Below are positions 6,599-15,296 of a stretch of DNA of 34,256 nt, one piece after another. Position numbers and translations under genes: made by a program. The notes beneath the pieces are model-generated. The model was not told the origin of the DNA. It ran no database searches and was given only the letters and a program-made list of their open reading frames with translations. Origin of the DNA: a virus; IMG/VR virus record IMGVR_UViG_3300026518_000034, positions 1 through 34,256 of that record; one strand, given 5' to 3'. Numbering within the stretch: position 1 is the first letter of the stretch; each line of letters opens with the position of its first letter.

Positions 6599-8739
6599 TG
6601 TCTATTGAATTCGCAGAAAACAAGCAGCATTTAGTTGTTAAGCGTAATGGGTCTATTGAACCATATGACAAAGAGAAAATGTACAAGGTGCTATATTGGG
6701 CATGTGATGGCAGAAAAGCTCTTATAGAGTCTATATTGAATTCTGTGGACATTAAAATCTACAATAAAATTCATATTGAAACTCTATTTGATGAGGTTCT
6801 CGACACTACTTACAATATGATTTCTCAATTAACTCCAGTATATGAAGAAGTAGCTAAAAAGCTATACATTCAGAAGACATACAAGGAGCATTGGGGAATT
6901 AAGCGCAACGAGTATCCATCTCTAATTCAATATTTTGACACATTCGGAAATAATGAACTTATTGATATATATCAATATTTCACTAAAGATGAATTGAAAT
7001 ATCTAGATGAATTTGTAAAGCCAGAGAGAGATCTCAGATCTTCTTATCTCGGATTACAGGTATTCTTTGAGAAATATTCAATTCGTGGAAAAGAACTTCT
7101 ACAGCATGGTTTCATGAGAATGGCTATACAGGCATACATAAATGAACCAAAAGAAAGAAGACTTGGGAAGATAGTAAAACGATACAATAACCTTTCATTA
7201 GGAATATATACTGAAGCTACTCCAAAGTTTAAAAATTCACTCCGCAAGAAGTTCTATGGAGCATCATGCTGTGTTCATAAAATGGATGACAATTCCGAAT
7301 CTATTAATGACACTTGTTCAGACATTGGACAATACAGCAGAGCAGACGGAGGAAATGCATGTGACGTATCAGATCTCAGGGCATCTGGTTCATCTATAAG
7401 CACAGTTGGTTCATCATCAGGACCAGTTCCATTCATCAAAAAAATTGAAGCAGCTGTAAATGCTTTTAATCAAAACAACACAAGACCTGGAGTTTGTGCA
7501 GTTTATTATCCATGGTGGCATGCAAATGTTATGGATATGATTCCATTGATGGATGAAGGTGGCAAGGAGAACCAACGTGCAAGAGATCTAAAATTTGGCA
7601 TTAAGCTAAATCGCTTGTTTCTGCGAGCAATAGAAAGAAATGAAGATGTATATCTATTTGATCCAAAAGTAGTTCCACATTTCAATCATTTGTATGGAGA
7701 AGAGTTCGACAAAGCTTACGATAAAGCAGTTGATGAAAAACTATATTCTAAAGTAATTACTGCAAGAACAATAGCATTGTCAATTGCTAAAGAAAGACTT
7801 GAAACAGGAAATCTTTACATCTTCTTTATTGAGAATGTAAATGAAAATACTCCATTTAAAGATATGATTCATAGTTCAAATCTTTGCACAGAAATATTCC
7901 TTCCAACAAAAGCATCTGAATATATTGATTCAGTAACTACAGAGAATATCTCTACAGGTGAATATAATACTGTTAAGCTTGAAAAAACAGGACTTACAGC
8001 ATTATGTAATCTTAGTTCAATCAATGTAGATGCATGGTATGAAATGACACGAGCACAAAAGGAATCAGTAGCATTAGAGCTTCTAGAAGCATCTGATAAT
8101 CTTATTGATATTCAATCATATCCTACTAAGAATGGTGAGATATTCAATCGTAAATTTAGAGCAATTGGTATAGGGATGAATAATCTTGCATATCATTTCG
8201 CAAAGAATAATATCAAATGGGACAGTAAAGAAGCATTAGATAGAATGGATGAGATTTCTCAATCTATGCACAATATATTTAATGAGAAATCTGAACAACT
8301 AGCTAATGAGCGTGGTTCATTTAACTGGATTGACAGAACCAAATTAAAGAATAGACGCTTTGCAACATTGTTCGCAATAGCTCCAACAGCAACTTCTAGC
8401 CTTATAGCAAATTTGACTGAAGGAATTGAACCAATTACGAAACTTCTTTCTGAGAAGACTGGAACATATTCTACTAAACAATTAGCACCTGATATGTTAA
8501 ATCTTTCAGCAAGTTATGAGCTTTCATCTCAAATTCCAACTAAAGCATTATATCATTTAGCAGAAGTGAGACAAGAATATTTAGATCAAGGACAATCAGT
8601 GAACACATACTCAAAAGATATGACGTCAGCATATGAAGTTATTAGTGATATTGTTTATGCAGAGTCTATTGGACTCAAAGCATTATACTATCTTCAATCA
8701 AATACAGCCATTGAAGGTTGTGATTCATGCGGGAGTTAA
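6598..8739 (+). CDS. nrdA: Class I ribonucleoside-diphosphate reductase, large subunit
   Basis: The 713-residue protein reduces ribonucleotides to deoxyribonucleotides for phage DNA synthesis, working with the NrdB radical subunit encoded next. An ATP-cone lies at about residues 10-90 (VVKRNGSIEPYDKEKMYKVL). The redox cysteines are Cys225 (ASCCV) and Cys470 (TALCNLSS). The active-site NLCTE is at 428-432, with the radical Cys430 and Glu432. The C-terminal CDSC pair (708-711) would be recharged by thioredoxin or glutaredoxin. The length is near that of E. coli NrdA (761). The start is a TAATG overlap. Confidence 0.95.
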   Translation: MSIEFAENKQHLVVKRNGSIEPYDKEKMYKVLYWACDGRKALIESILNSVDIKIYNKIHIETLFDEVLDTTYNMISQLTPVYEEVAKKLYIQKTYKEHWGIKRNEYPSLIQYFDTFGNNELIDIYQYFTKDELKYLDEFVKPERDLRSSYLGLQVFFEKYSIRGKELLQHGFMRMAIQAYINEPKERRLGKIVKRYNNLSLGIYTEATPKFKNSLRKKFYGASCCVHKMDDNSESINDTCSDIGQYSRADGGNACDVSDLRASGSSISTVGSSSGPVPFIKKIEAAVNAFNQNNTRPGVCAVYYPWWHANVMDMIPLMDEGGKENQRARDLKFGIKLNRLFLRAIERNEDVYLFDPKVVPHFNHLYGEEFDKAYDKAVDEKLYSKVITARTIALSIAKERLETGNLYIFFIENVNENTPFKDMIHSSNLCTEIFLPTKASEYIDSVTTENISTGEYNTVKLEKTGLTALCNLSSINVDAWYEMTRAQKESVALELLEASDNLIDIQSYPTKNGEIFNRKFRAIGIGMNNLAYHFAKNNIKWDSKEALDRMDEISQSMHNIFNEKSEQLANERGSFNWIDRTKLKNRRFATLFAIAPTATSSLIANLTEGIEPITKLLSEKTGTYSTKQLAPDMLNLSASYELSSQIPTKALYHLAEVRQEYLDQGQSVNTYSKDMTSAYEVISDIVYAESIGLKALYYLQSNTAIEGCDSCGS

Positions 8740-8741
8740 AT

Positions 8742-9767
8742 ATGAAACATATAATATCACTAGAAAAAAACACATCAAATAGATTATTTGATCCAAGTTC
8801 AGACGGAGGAGTATTCCTTCGCACTGATAATGTAGAGCATAGGATTCTCAAAGATCTTTGGGAAAAATCAAATGCTCTATTTTGGACAGTCAATATGATT
8901 AATTTTGACAAAGACTCTATCAAGAATATTCCTGAAAATGCTCAGAGAATGTTTAAGTTGAATAACGGGTATCAATCTCTTATGGACTCTGGAGTAGTTG
9001 GCTTATACAATCATCTAGCACTTTTAACATCAAGCAATGAAGTAGCTCTATCATACCAACAAATTGCATTCATGGAGTCAATCCATGCAACTAGCTATTC
9101 AGATGGCTTGCTTCAGATGTTTGATTCTGAAGCTACTGAAATAATTGATGTAGTATATACTGATCCTGTAGTAAAGACACGATTATCATCTGAGATAGAT
9201 TATTCTGATCAGTTAATAGCTGAACCAAACCAGAGAAACACTGCTCTTGCAATAGCAGCTACATATCTTCTTGAGTCAATTAAATTTCCATTTAGTTTCT
9301 TTGTCACTTTCTCAATCAATAAGGCATATAGCAACTGCATTAATGGTTTTGCTCAACTTATATCTCGTATCGCTACAGATGAATTAGAAATTCATGTACC
9401 TACGAATAAATATATTTTGAAAAAGCTTATCAAAGAAGGTGCAATATCAATTACTGAAATTGAGGAAATGGCATTAGAGATTCAATTTCAGGAGAAATCC
9501 TGGAATAGATATCTTCAAGAAGATGGACCAATTCCTGGATACAATATAGCTATTGGTGATGCATTCATTGAATACTTCACAAATAAAACATTACGTGATC
9601 TTGGTTCTAGTATTGAACCAATTAAGCCTAATGATACGATTCAATGGTTCAATCATATTAGAAATCCAGATAACAAGCAGGTGTCTCAGCAAGAAATGAA
9701 ATCATCTCAATACCAAAAAGGTGTTATTAAAGACGACTTATATCTATTTGATAAGGAGAATAAATGA
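8742..9767 (+). CDS. nrdB: Class I ribonucleotide reductase, small (radical) subunit
   Basis: I chose ATG 8742, just after the nrdA stop and behind GGGAG; an ATG at 8727 inside nrdA adds five residues. The 341-residue protein carries the di-metal ligands Asp82, Glu112, His115, Glu178, Glu214 and His218 and the radical tyrosine Tyr119 in ESIHATSY, spaced as in E. coli ExxHxxxY. The last ligand pair reads DELEIH, so Glu214 and His218 are four apart, where E. coli NrdB has three (DEALH). The acidic C-terminus (DDLYLFDKENK) would dock to NrdA. Confidence 0.93.
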   Translation: MKHIISLEKNTSNRLFDPSSDGGVFLRTDNVEHRILKDLWEKSNALFWTVNMINFDKDSIKNIPENAQRMFKLNNGYQSLMDSGVVGLYNHLALLTSSNEVALSYQQIAFMESIHATSYSDGLLQMFDSEATEIIDVVYTDPVVKTRLSSEIDYSDQLIAEPNQRNTALAIAATYLLESIKFPFSFFVTFSINKAYSNCINGFAQLISRIATDELEIHVPTNKYILKKLIKEGAISITEIEEMALEIQFQEKSWNRYLQEDGPIPGYNIAIGDAFIEYFTNKTLRDLGSSIEPIKPNDTIQWFNHIRNPDNKQVSQQEMKSSQYQKGVIKDDLYLFDKENK

Positions 9768-9982
9768 GTCAGATAATGATAAAGACACATCCTAAATCTA
9801 TTTTTACAAGATTCCATAACAATTCTCAATTTGCAAATGAAGTATTTTCATCTTATTATCCAAACATAAGTTCAAAACCAATAGACGTACTTCAAGTTAA
9901 ATTTCTTGATAGCAACCTAAGCTATAATGTTTTAATAGAATTTATGTATAAAGATATAGAAAAACAGGAAAAGCAAAAATGA
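9764..9982 (+). CDS. Hypothetical protein
   Basis: The 72-residue product starts in an ATGA overlap with nrdB. It is beta-rich with a Lys/Gln-rich tail and is not recognised. Coupling to nrdB suggests coordinated expression only. Confidence 0.6.
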   Translation: MSQIMIKTHPKSIFTRFHNNSQFANEVFSSYYPNISSKPIDVLQVKFLDSNLSYNVLIEFMYKDIEKQEKQK

Positions 9983-10161
9983 CAATACTTGAATATGAGA
10001 AAAAGCTACAGATGATTAGAACATCTGATGCTTCATATGAAATAAAAAGAAAAGCAATTCAAGATCTTGAGAGAAAATTCAATACAAAATCATCTCAAGA
10101 AATTGCAATTAAGCAAATGATTGAGTCAGCACCAGATACAGATGATATAGGAGACAACTAA
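9979..10161 (+). CDS. Hypothetical helical protein
   Basis: The 60-residue product starts with an ATGA overlap and is a charged, probably coiled helix (LEYEKKLQMIR...IKRKAIQDLERKF) with an acidic tail. It resembles no named family that I can support. Confidence 0.55.
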   Translation: MTILEYEKKLQMIRTSDASYEIKRKAIQDLERKFNTKSSQEIAIKQMIESAPDTDDIGDN

Positions 10162-10470
10162 ATGAAAACAAATGATGGAGGAGAAAAACTTCAATCTACT
10201 GATGAAACTCTAAAGCAACGTGGTTCACGGTATGGTTCATTCGCAGAACATGCAAAACTTTCTCAGACACTAAAAGAAGCTATCGAGTATCATATACAAC
10301 ATCATGGACATACGGAGCTAATGACTCCAAGCATGTACGAAGCAATTGGAATGATATGTCATAAACTTGCTAGAATAGCAAATGGAGATCCAACATATGA
10401 CGATTCGTGGAGAGACATTAGTGGTTACTCAGAATTAATTGTTAAGGAATTAAATGGAGAAATTATTTAA
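10162..10470 (+). CDS. DUF6378-like phage protein
   Basis: The 102-residue protein contains QRGSRYGSFAEHAKLSQTLK followed by EAIGMICHKLARIANGDPTYDDSWRD and ISGYSELI. The RYGxF...MICxKLARIxNGDPxYxDSWxDIxGY pattern is widespread in phages and matches a domain of unknown function usually found near nucleotide-metabolism genes, as here beside MazG. The start follows AGGAG. Confidence 0.65.
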   Translation: MKTNDGGEKLQSTDETLKQRGSRYGSFAEHAKLSQTLKEAIEYHIQHHGHTELMTPSMYEAIGMICHKLARIANGDPTYDDSWRDISGYSELIVKELNGEII

Positions 10471-10559
10471 TGTCAGTAGATGAATTAGTTTTAGTAGGTG
10501 TAATATGGAACGCTATATTACAGACAGTTTGGTTCATAAGAACCAAAGATAAACATTAA
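10470..10559 (+). CDS. Small membrane peptide
   Basis: A 29-residue frame starts in a TAATG overlap. It is one hydrophobic segment (LVLVGVIWNAILQTVWFI) with a positively charged end (RTKDKH), giving an N-out topology. The function is unknown. Confidence 0.45.
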   Translation: MSVDELVLVGVIWNAILQTVWFIRTKDKH

Positions 10560-10570
10560 AGGAGTTTATT

Positions 10571-10948
10571 ATCAAATGGAAAGATTCTCTCCGTAAATGG
10601 AGACAGGAACGAGGACTTACAAAACCTCAAGACGACATAAATGAAGAAACTGGAAATCCAGCAATTGTTGATATGCTTCTGGAAGAAGTATATGAATTGA
10701 AAGATGCAATTCTAGAAGGGGATACACATGAAATCATTGATGCATTAGCAGACACAATTGTGTTATCTTCGAACCACATAGGGCAAATGAAATATGATTT
10801 AGATTTAGTAATGAAAGAAGTACTTAAAGAAATTTCATCCAGATGTGGTTCAACTAATCAAGAAACTGGAAAATGGGAGAAAGATAAATCTCAAGATCCA
10901 TCAACTCTTTATAAAGCAAATTATAGAACTTGCAAGGTTAAATCATGA
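10571..10948 (+). CDS. MazG-like nucleotide pyrophosphohydrolase, non-AUG start
   Basis: The core (LLEEVYELKDAILEGD, then EIIDALADTIVL with Glu/Asp metal ligands, and ISSRCG...TGKWEKDKSQDPSTLYKANY) is typical of phage all-alpha MazG-like NTP pyrophosphohydrolases, which hydrolyse (d)NTPs or alarmones. The first in-frame ATG (10673) would remove family-like sequence KWKDSLRKWRQERGL. AAAGGAG at 10558-10564 precedes ATT (10568) and ATC (10571), both in frame; ATC has the better spacing and gives MKWKDSL. The frame opens after a stop at 10550. A sequencing error is the alternative. Confidence 0.75.
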   Translation: MKWKDSLRKWRQERGLTKPQDDINEETGNPAIVDMLLEEVYELKDAILEGDTHEIIDALADTIVLSSNHIGQMKYDLDLVMKEVLKEISSRCGSTNQETGKWEKDKSQDPSTLYKANYRTCKVKS

Positions 10949-11103
10949 CACTGCAAGAAGCTCTAGAAATGCTTAAAAAGCTTAATGAACTCAAATGTAC
11001 CAATGGAAAGAGATATCTTCATATTTCTAAGCTATTGAACTCTGATGCTACAACTCACAACATTCAAGAAGCAAAAAAATTTCTTACTTCAATAGATGGC
11101 TAG
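10945..11103 (+). CDS. Hypothetical protein
   Basis: The 52-residue product starts in an ATGA overlap with the MazG-like gene and is not recognised. It is helical at both ends. It is the last gene of the plus-strand module, and its stop lies inside the convergent hairpin and overlaps the end of the opposing giant gene. Confidence 0.55.
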   Translation: MTLQEALEMLKKLNELKCTNGKRYLHISKLLNSDATTHNIQEAKKFLTSIDG

Positions 11104-11112
11104 TAGCCATCT
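11094..11112. terminator. Bidirectional hairpin at the convergent boundary
   Basis: AGATGGCT and AGCCATCT form a perfect 8-bp stem with a three-base loop. It contains the stop codons of both converging genes. On the minus strand a run of seven T follows about 20 bases later. It probably limits read-through in both directions. Confidence 0.5.
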
Positions 11113-14100
11113 ACTAATTGTGTGATAGGTACATCTACAGAATTTTCGATAAGACCAACTGTATTATTGATCCAATTGAATGGATTCAATCTCCTACTCC
11201 ATGAGCTAAACATTGAACTTTCTAGAGTATCATTAGGTAAATCAAAAAATGTTTTACCAGCAGAATCAGCAATAACTTTAGCAGTATTATTTTTAATCAA
11301 CTTAAGATTTACTCTTTGGATATTAGCAAAATATTTATAGAATGCTTGAGGACCAAGTTTGTCAAGCCACTTCACATATTTACTATTAATGATTTTACTA
11401 TAATTGATAAAATTGTCAGTTACATCTCTTAATGCTTGCTTTTTATCTGTTCCATTCTCTATAGCATACCAATATGTAGCTGCTCTAAAATGCAAATCAC
11501 TTTCTTGGGTTATATTCAATAATGCTTTTCCGAGAGCACTATTTCTTGTAAGAAACATATTATTGACTATATCTTTTATTACTTTATTCTCTCCAATAGC
11601 ACTATCATAAAATTCTCTTTCTATTTTATTTACTATAATATTATTATCTTCTTCAAGATTAACATCTTCTACAATTGTTTGATATAATCCAGCTTCAATA
11701 AGTGGCACTAATGGATTAGATTTTAATTCTACAGTAAGGTCTGCAAGCTCTTTTTCTAATTTAGCTTTTTTAATACCTTCATGCATTTCAATCTTTCTTT
11801 CAAGATCTCTTCTTCTTTTTTCATCTTTCTTCCATTTGTCAAGACTTTTTTTACTTAATATCAAATACTTCAATGCATCAGATATAGGCATTCCACTAAA
11901 GAATAAAAATTTAGCATTACTCAATATATTTCCAATAATTGTTTTTGGAAGTTTTATTACTACCATGCTTTTTGTAATTGCCATTAATGCCATTGCATAT
12001 TGCTCAGCAAGACGAACATATCTTTGTTGTTTTACAGGAAGATTCTTTATGAATTTTATATTAGATATTGATGCTTCATTGTATCCAAATAATTGCTTCA
12101 TTAAATCTTTTCTTATATATATTTCTTTGCGTGGTTCAGGATCTTGATTTCCAGGATTACGTTTTATGTCTTCAAGTCTATTCTTTCGTATAATATACTT
12201 ACGTGTGGCTGGTGGAAGTAACCCCCATAATTCCTCACCTTCTGATTGCACTGAATATCTTCCACTTTCATCTGCTCCAAGCTGTTTTAATTCAGCTTTT
12301 GTTTTCATTGTTTCAGATGCATATACTCTCACAAATTCTTTATCTAGCATATCTTTTGTTGAACCATCTTTATTCATTTTTTTAAGTGTTTCATATTTAT
12401 CTTTATATATTAGATCAATTAGTTCTTCATTATTAGTATCAGTTTCAACTTGAGTATTTTTTCTTCCAAATGTTCTTGATAGTAAATCTGTACCACGTTG
12501 CTCAAGATCTATATATTTTTCTTTATCTTCAAGTGTATTTTCATATCTAAAATCAATTATATTTCCATCAAGATTATACACAGGATACATCTGTTCATTC
12601 TTTCCGTTTCGTGCAGCATACTTAATTGCATCACTAATCTTTTTTCTAAGAGAATTTTCACTTAATGCTGGATTGTCTTGCTTAATTTTTTGACTAAGCA
12701 ATAATCCTTTTACTTGTAATCTCTGGAGGCCAAATGCCCCATCAACTCTACTTGTAATTCCTGCATTATCATTATAATATACTCCATATTTTATTTCTGA
12801 TATATCTGCATCATCTTTGTGCATAGGACCATCTAATTTATATCCAAGATCTTTCATCTTCTTTAATGTATATGCATCAAGTGGAGCATATACTAAATCT
12901 TTATTTGCATCATTTCTCTCATGCAATTCTCCCTTTACCATCTCTTGAACCACGCCATGTAAACCCCAATCATACTTAGATGTCTTGTTCATTCCTTTAG
13001 CAAGTAGTAGAAAACTAGATACTCCATTTGCATCTATATCTATAAGTTCTTTAATATTATTTTTATATTCAGGACTAGTATCTTTTAGTGCATATAAGCT
13101 TATCAATTTATCTATGAGCATAGATGTATCTTCTATGCTGTATGATTTGTCATATGAATTTTCTCCATACGGAATAGAATATCTGGTCCCAAAGTGTCTC
13201 GCAATATTTTCTGCATTACTTCTCAAGCCTTTCTTAGTTCGCATATATTTTGCAACACTCTTCGCATCTTTTATCATAGTGGAACCAATTAGCTTTTCAT
13301 TATAGTTAATATTCATAATATCATTTTCAAGATCTTTGATATCTTTATCTAATTTACTTGGTTCATCTATATAATATTTAAGCACTTCAGCATCAGTACT
13401 TACAGCTTGAAAATCACTTCTTAGAACAACTTTATTTAATGCTTTGTTATACTTTAAATTTTTATTTGAGAATATATCAATCTTTGTAAATCCTACAGCT
13501 ATATCAGCCATAGTTCCTTTTACATACATATCTCTCATTCTATCTAAATGACTCTTGAACATCATTGTTCTATCTGTTATTTCTATAAGTGTTTTTCTCC
13601 CTGAACTAAAATCAGCAATCAAATCTTGAAGGAGTTTATAATATTTACCACCAGCCTCTCTCATTGCAGTATCTAGATTAATTCTGTATTTTATATACTC
13701 ATCTGTATCTTTATCTGATATAGTTGAGTATATTTTAGTGAGAGCTGGAAGTGCTTTTGTAAAGTGCCAAGTTCTATACATTCGGCCTTTAGTTTTATCT
13801 GTAGCTTTTTTCATCTCACCTTGTGCATATTCAAATAATTTATGCAGAGTCTTTTGGTTCTCTATCTCTTGATCTTTTGTAAGCTTTCCGCTTTCTTTTA
13901 CATCTTTAGCTTTTAGGTTTAATTTTTCCAATGAATTGTTCACTACTCCATGAATTAGATCATCAGCTTTATCTGCAGTATTATTCATCCATTCAGAGAA
14001 TTTCTTATCTACTCTAACTCCAGCATTTTCTTTGACTAAATTGGCTTTAGTATAGTTTATTTCTCCAAGCTTGACTGCAAGTCTTGTAAGTTCTGCATCT

Positions 14101-15293
14101 ATATTCTTTCCACGACCACGCTTTACATTTATATTGTGAAGAAAATCTTGTAATGCTTTCATAGCTTTATAGAACAATCTGCTTATAACTGAATCTCCTT
14201 GTTCAGACGAGTTATCATATTTTGTATCTACATTTGCAAGAGCATTTTTTACATATTTATTAGTGAGTCCATATGCAAAGAATTCTTGTATTCGTCTATT
14301 TGCATCTATTACTGTAGAATCATCAATCTTTCCTTCAAATATATATTTATACATATCTTTAGCTTTTTGTATCTCTGCTTCATTATATGGACCTTCATCT
14401 TCAGGAAGAAAATCTTTGTATGTTAATTGCTTTTTAGCTGTTCTATACAGTGTATATAGATCATCTTTTACATCTTGTCCTAGAACGCCAAGTTGTTTAT
14501 TGAATAGTGTACGAATATAAGCATGCACAGTCTCATGGACCAATGCTTCTTCATTACTCATAATAAATCTATTTCTTGCAATTTCAGATATATCTGCAGT
14601 AGCAACTCTTATTTGTCCTGTAACTGGATTAAATTCTCCAACTGGTTCCAGTATATTCTTTGCAATATCTTTTGTTACTGTAATTTTCATGACTGATAAT
14701 TCTTTCACAAGCTTTTGCATCTTTCTACTTAGATTTTGAAGATGAGCACTGTGCTCAGCGTCCCAATGACCATTAGCACTATTTCTGTCTATCTCTGCAA
14801 GCTTATTTTGAACCAAATCAATTCTTTCATTTAATATATCAGATGAACCAATAGCTTCATCCACTGTTTCACCATTTGAATCTACATTGAATAATGATTC
14901 GATATCTTCTTCGTATCTCGGTGTATTAATGATTGCACGTTCAAGGTCACTAGATGTCCTACCATATGACTGAAGACCTTCTGTAGTCTCTTTATATCTG
15001 ATAGGAAGTCCATTCAATAGCTCTATAGTAATTGTTCCATCTTCTGATATATCAATATCTGTTACTATGTCTGAATTAAGGTCAGATGAGCCACTCTCAT
15101 AGTATGTTATAACTCCTGCATTGAGTTTTATTTGCATATTCATAGCTCTATTATGAAGAACTATTGCCTCTCTGGCATATCCATCTAGTTCCTTTGTGTA
15201 ACTAGATTGGTTTGTTTTTTTTAATTCTAATACTACATCTTCAACATCATCATTTGATAGATATATTCCTCTTGCATAATTAGTACATGTCAT
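11100..15293 (-). CDS. Giant virion protein, C-terminal part of the virion RNA polymerase, with zincin motif
   Basis: This 1397-residue protein follows the RNA polymerase gene after three bases, with GGAG eight bases before ATG. HETVH at 253-257 with Glu337 in EFFAYGL has the layout of a zinc metallopeptidase. Around residues 1250-1340 the sequence QESDLHFRAATYWYAIENG followed by NYSKIINSKYVKWLDKLG matches a conserved region of large phage polyvalent proteins. By position and size it corresponds to the C-terminal domain of N4 gp50, needed to package the enzyme. It is probably packed and ejected with the DNA; the peptidase could cut cell-envelope or virion proteins. The function is inferred. 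Confidence 0.65.
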   Translation of the reverse strand: MTCTNYARGIYLSNDDVEDVVLELKKTNQSSYTKELDGYAREAIVLHNRAMNMQIKLNAGVITYYESGSSDLNSDIVTDIDISEDGTITIELLNGLPIRYKETTEGLQSYGRTSSDLERAIINTPRYEEDIESLFNVDSNGETVDEAIGSSDILNERIDLVQNKLAEIDRNSANGHWDAEHSAHLQNLSRKMQKLVKELSVMKITVTKDIAKNILEPVGEFNPVTGQIRVATADISEIARNRFIMSNEEALVHETVHAYIRTLFNKQLGVLGQDVKDDLYTLYRTAKKQLTYKDFLPEDEGPYNEAEIQKAKDMYKYIFEGKIDDSTVIDANRRIQEFFAYGLTNKYVKNALANVDTKYDNSSEQGDSVISRLFYKAMKALQDFLHNINVKRGRGKNIDAELTRLAVKLGEINYTKANLVKENAGVRVDKKFSEWMNNTADKADDLIHGVVNNSLEKLNLKAKDVKESGKLTKDQEIENQKTLHKLFEYAQGEMKKATDKTKGRMYRTWHFTKALPALTKIYSTISDKDTDEYIKYRINLDTAMREAGGKYYKLLQDLIADFSSGRKTLIEITDRTMMFKSHLDRMRDMYVKGTMADIAVGFTKIDIFSNKNLKYNKALNKVVLRSDFQAVSTDAEVLKYYIDEPSKLDKDIKDLENDIMNINYNEKLIGSTMIKDAKSVAKYMRTKKGLRSNAENIARHFGTRYSIPYGENSYDKSYSIEDTSMLIDKLISLYALKDTSPEYKNNIKELIDIDANGVSSFLLLAKGMNKTSKYDWGLHGVVQEMVKGELHERNDANKDLVYAPLDAYTLKKMKDLGYKLDGPMHKDDADISEIKYGVYYNDNAGITSRVDGAFGLQRLQVKGLLLSQKIKQDNPALSENSLRKKISDAIKYAARNGKNEQMYPVYNLDGNIIDFRYENTLEDKEKYIDLEQRGTDLLSRTFGRKNTQVETDTNNEELIDLIYKDKYETLKKMNKDGSTKDMLDKEFVRVYASETMKTKAELKQLGADESGRYSVQSEGEELWGLLPPATRKYIIRKNRLEDIKRNPGNQDPEPRKEIYIRKDLMKQLFGYNEASISNIKFIKNLPVKQQRYVRLAEQYAMALMAITKSMVVIKLPKTIIGNILSNAKFLFFSGMPISDALKYLILSKKSLDKWKKDEKRRRDLERKIEMHEGIKKAKLEKELADLTVELKSNPLVPLIEAGLYQTIVEDVNLEEDNNIIVNKIEREFYDSAIGENKVIKDIVNNMFLTRNSALGKALLNITQESDLHFRAATYWYAIENGTDKKQALRDVTDNFINYSKIINSKYVKWLDKLGPQAFYKYFANIQRVNLKLIKNNTAKVIADSAGKTFFDLPNDTLESSMFSSWSRRLNPFNWINNTVGLIENSVDVPITQLVDGY

Positions 15294-15296
15294 ATG

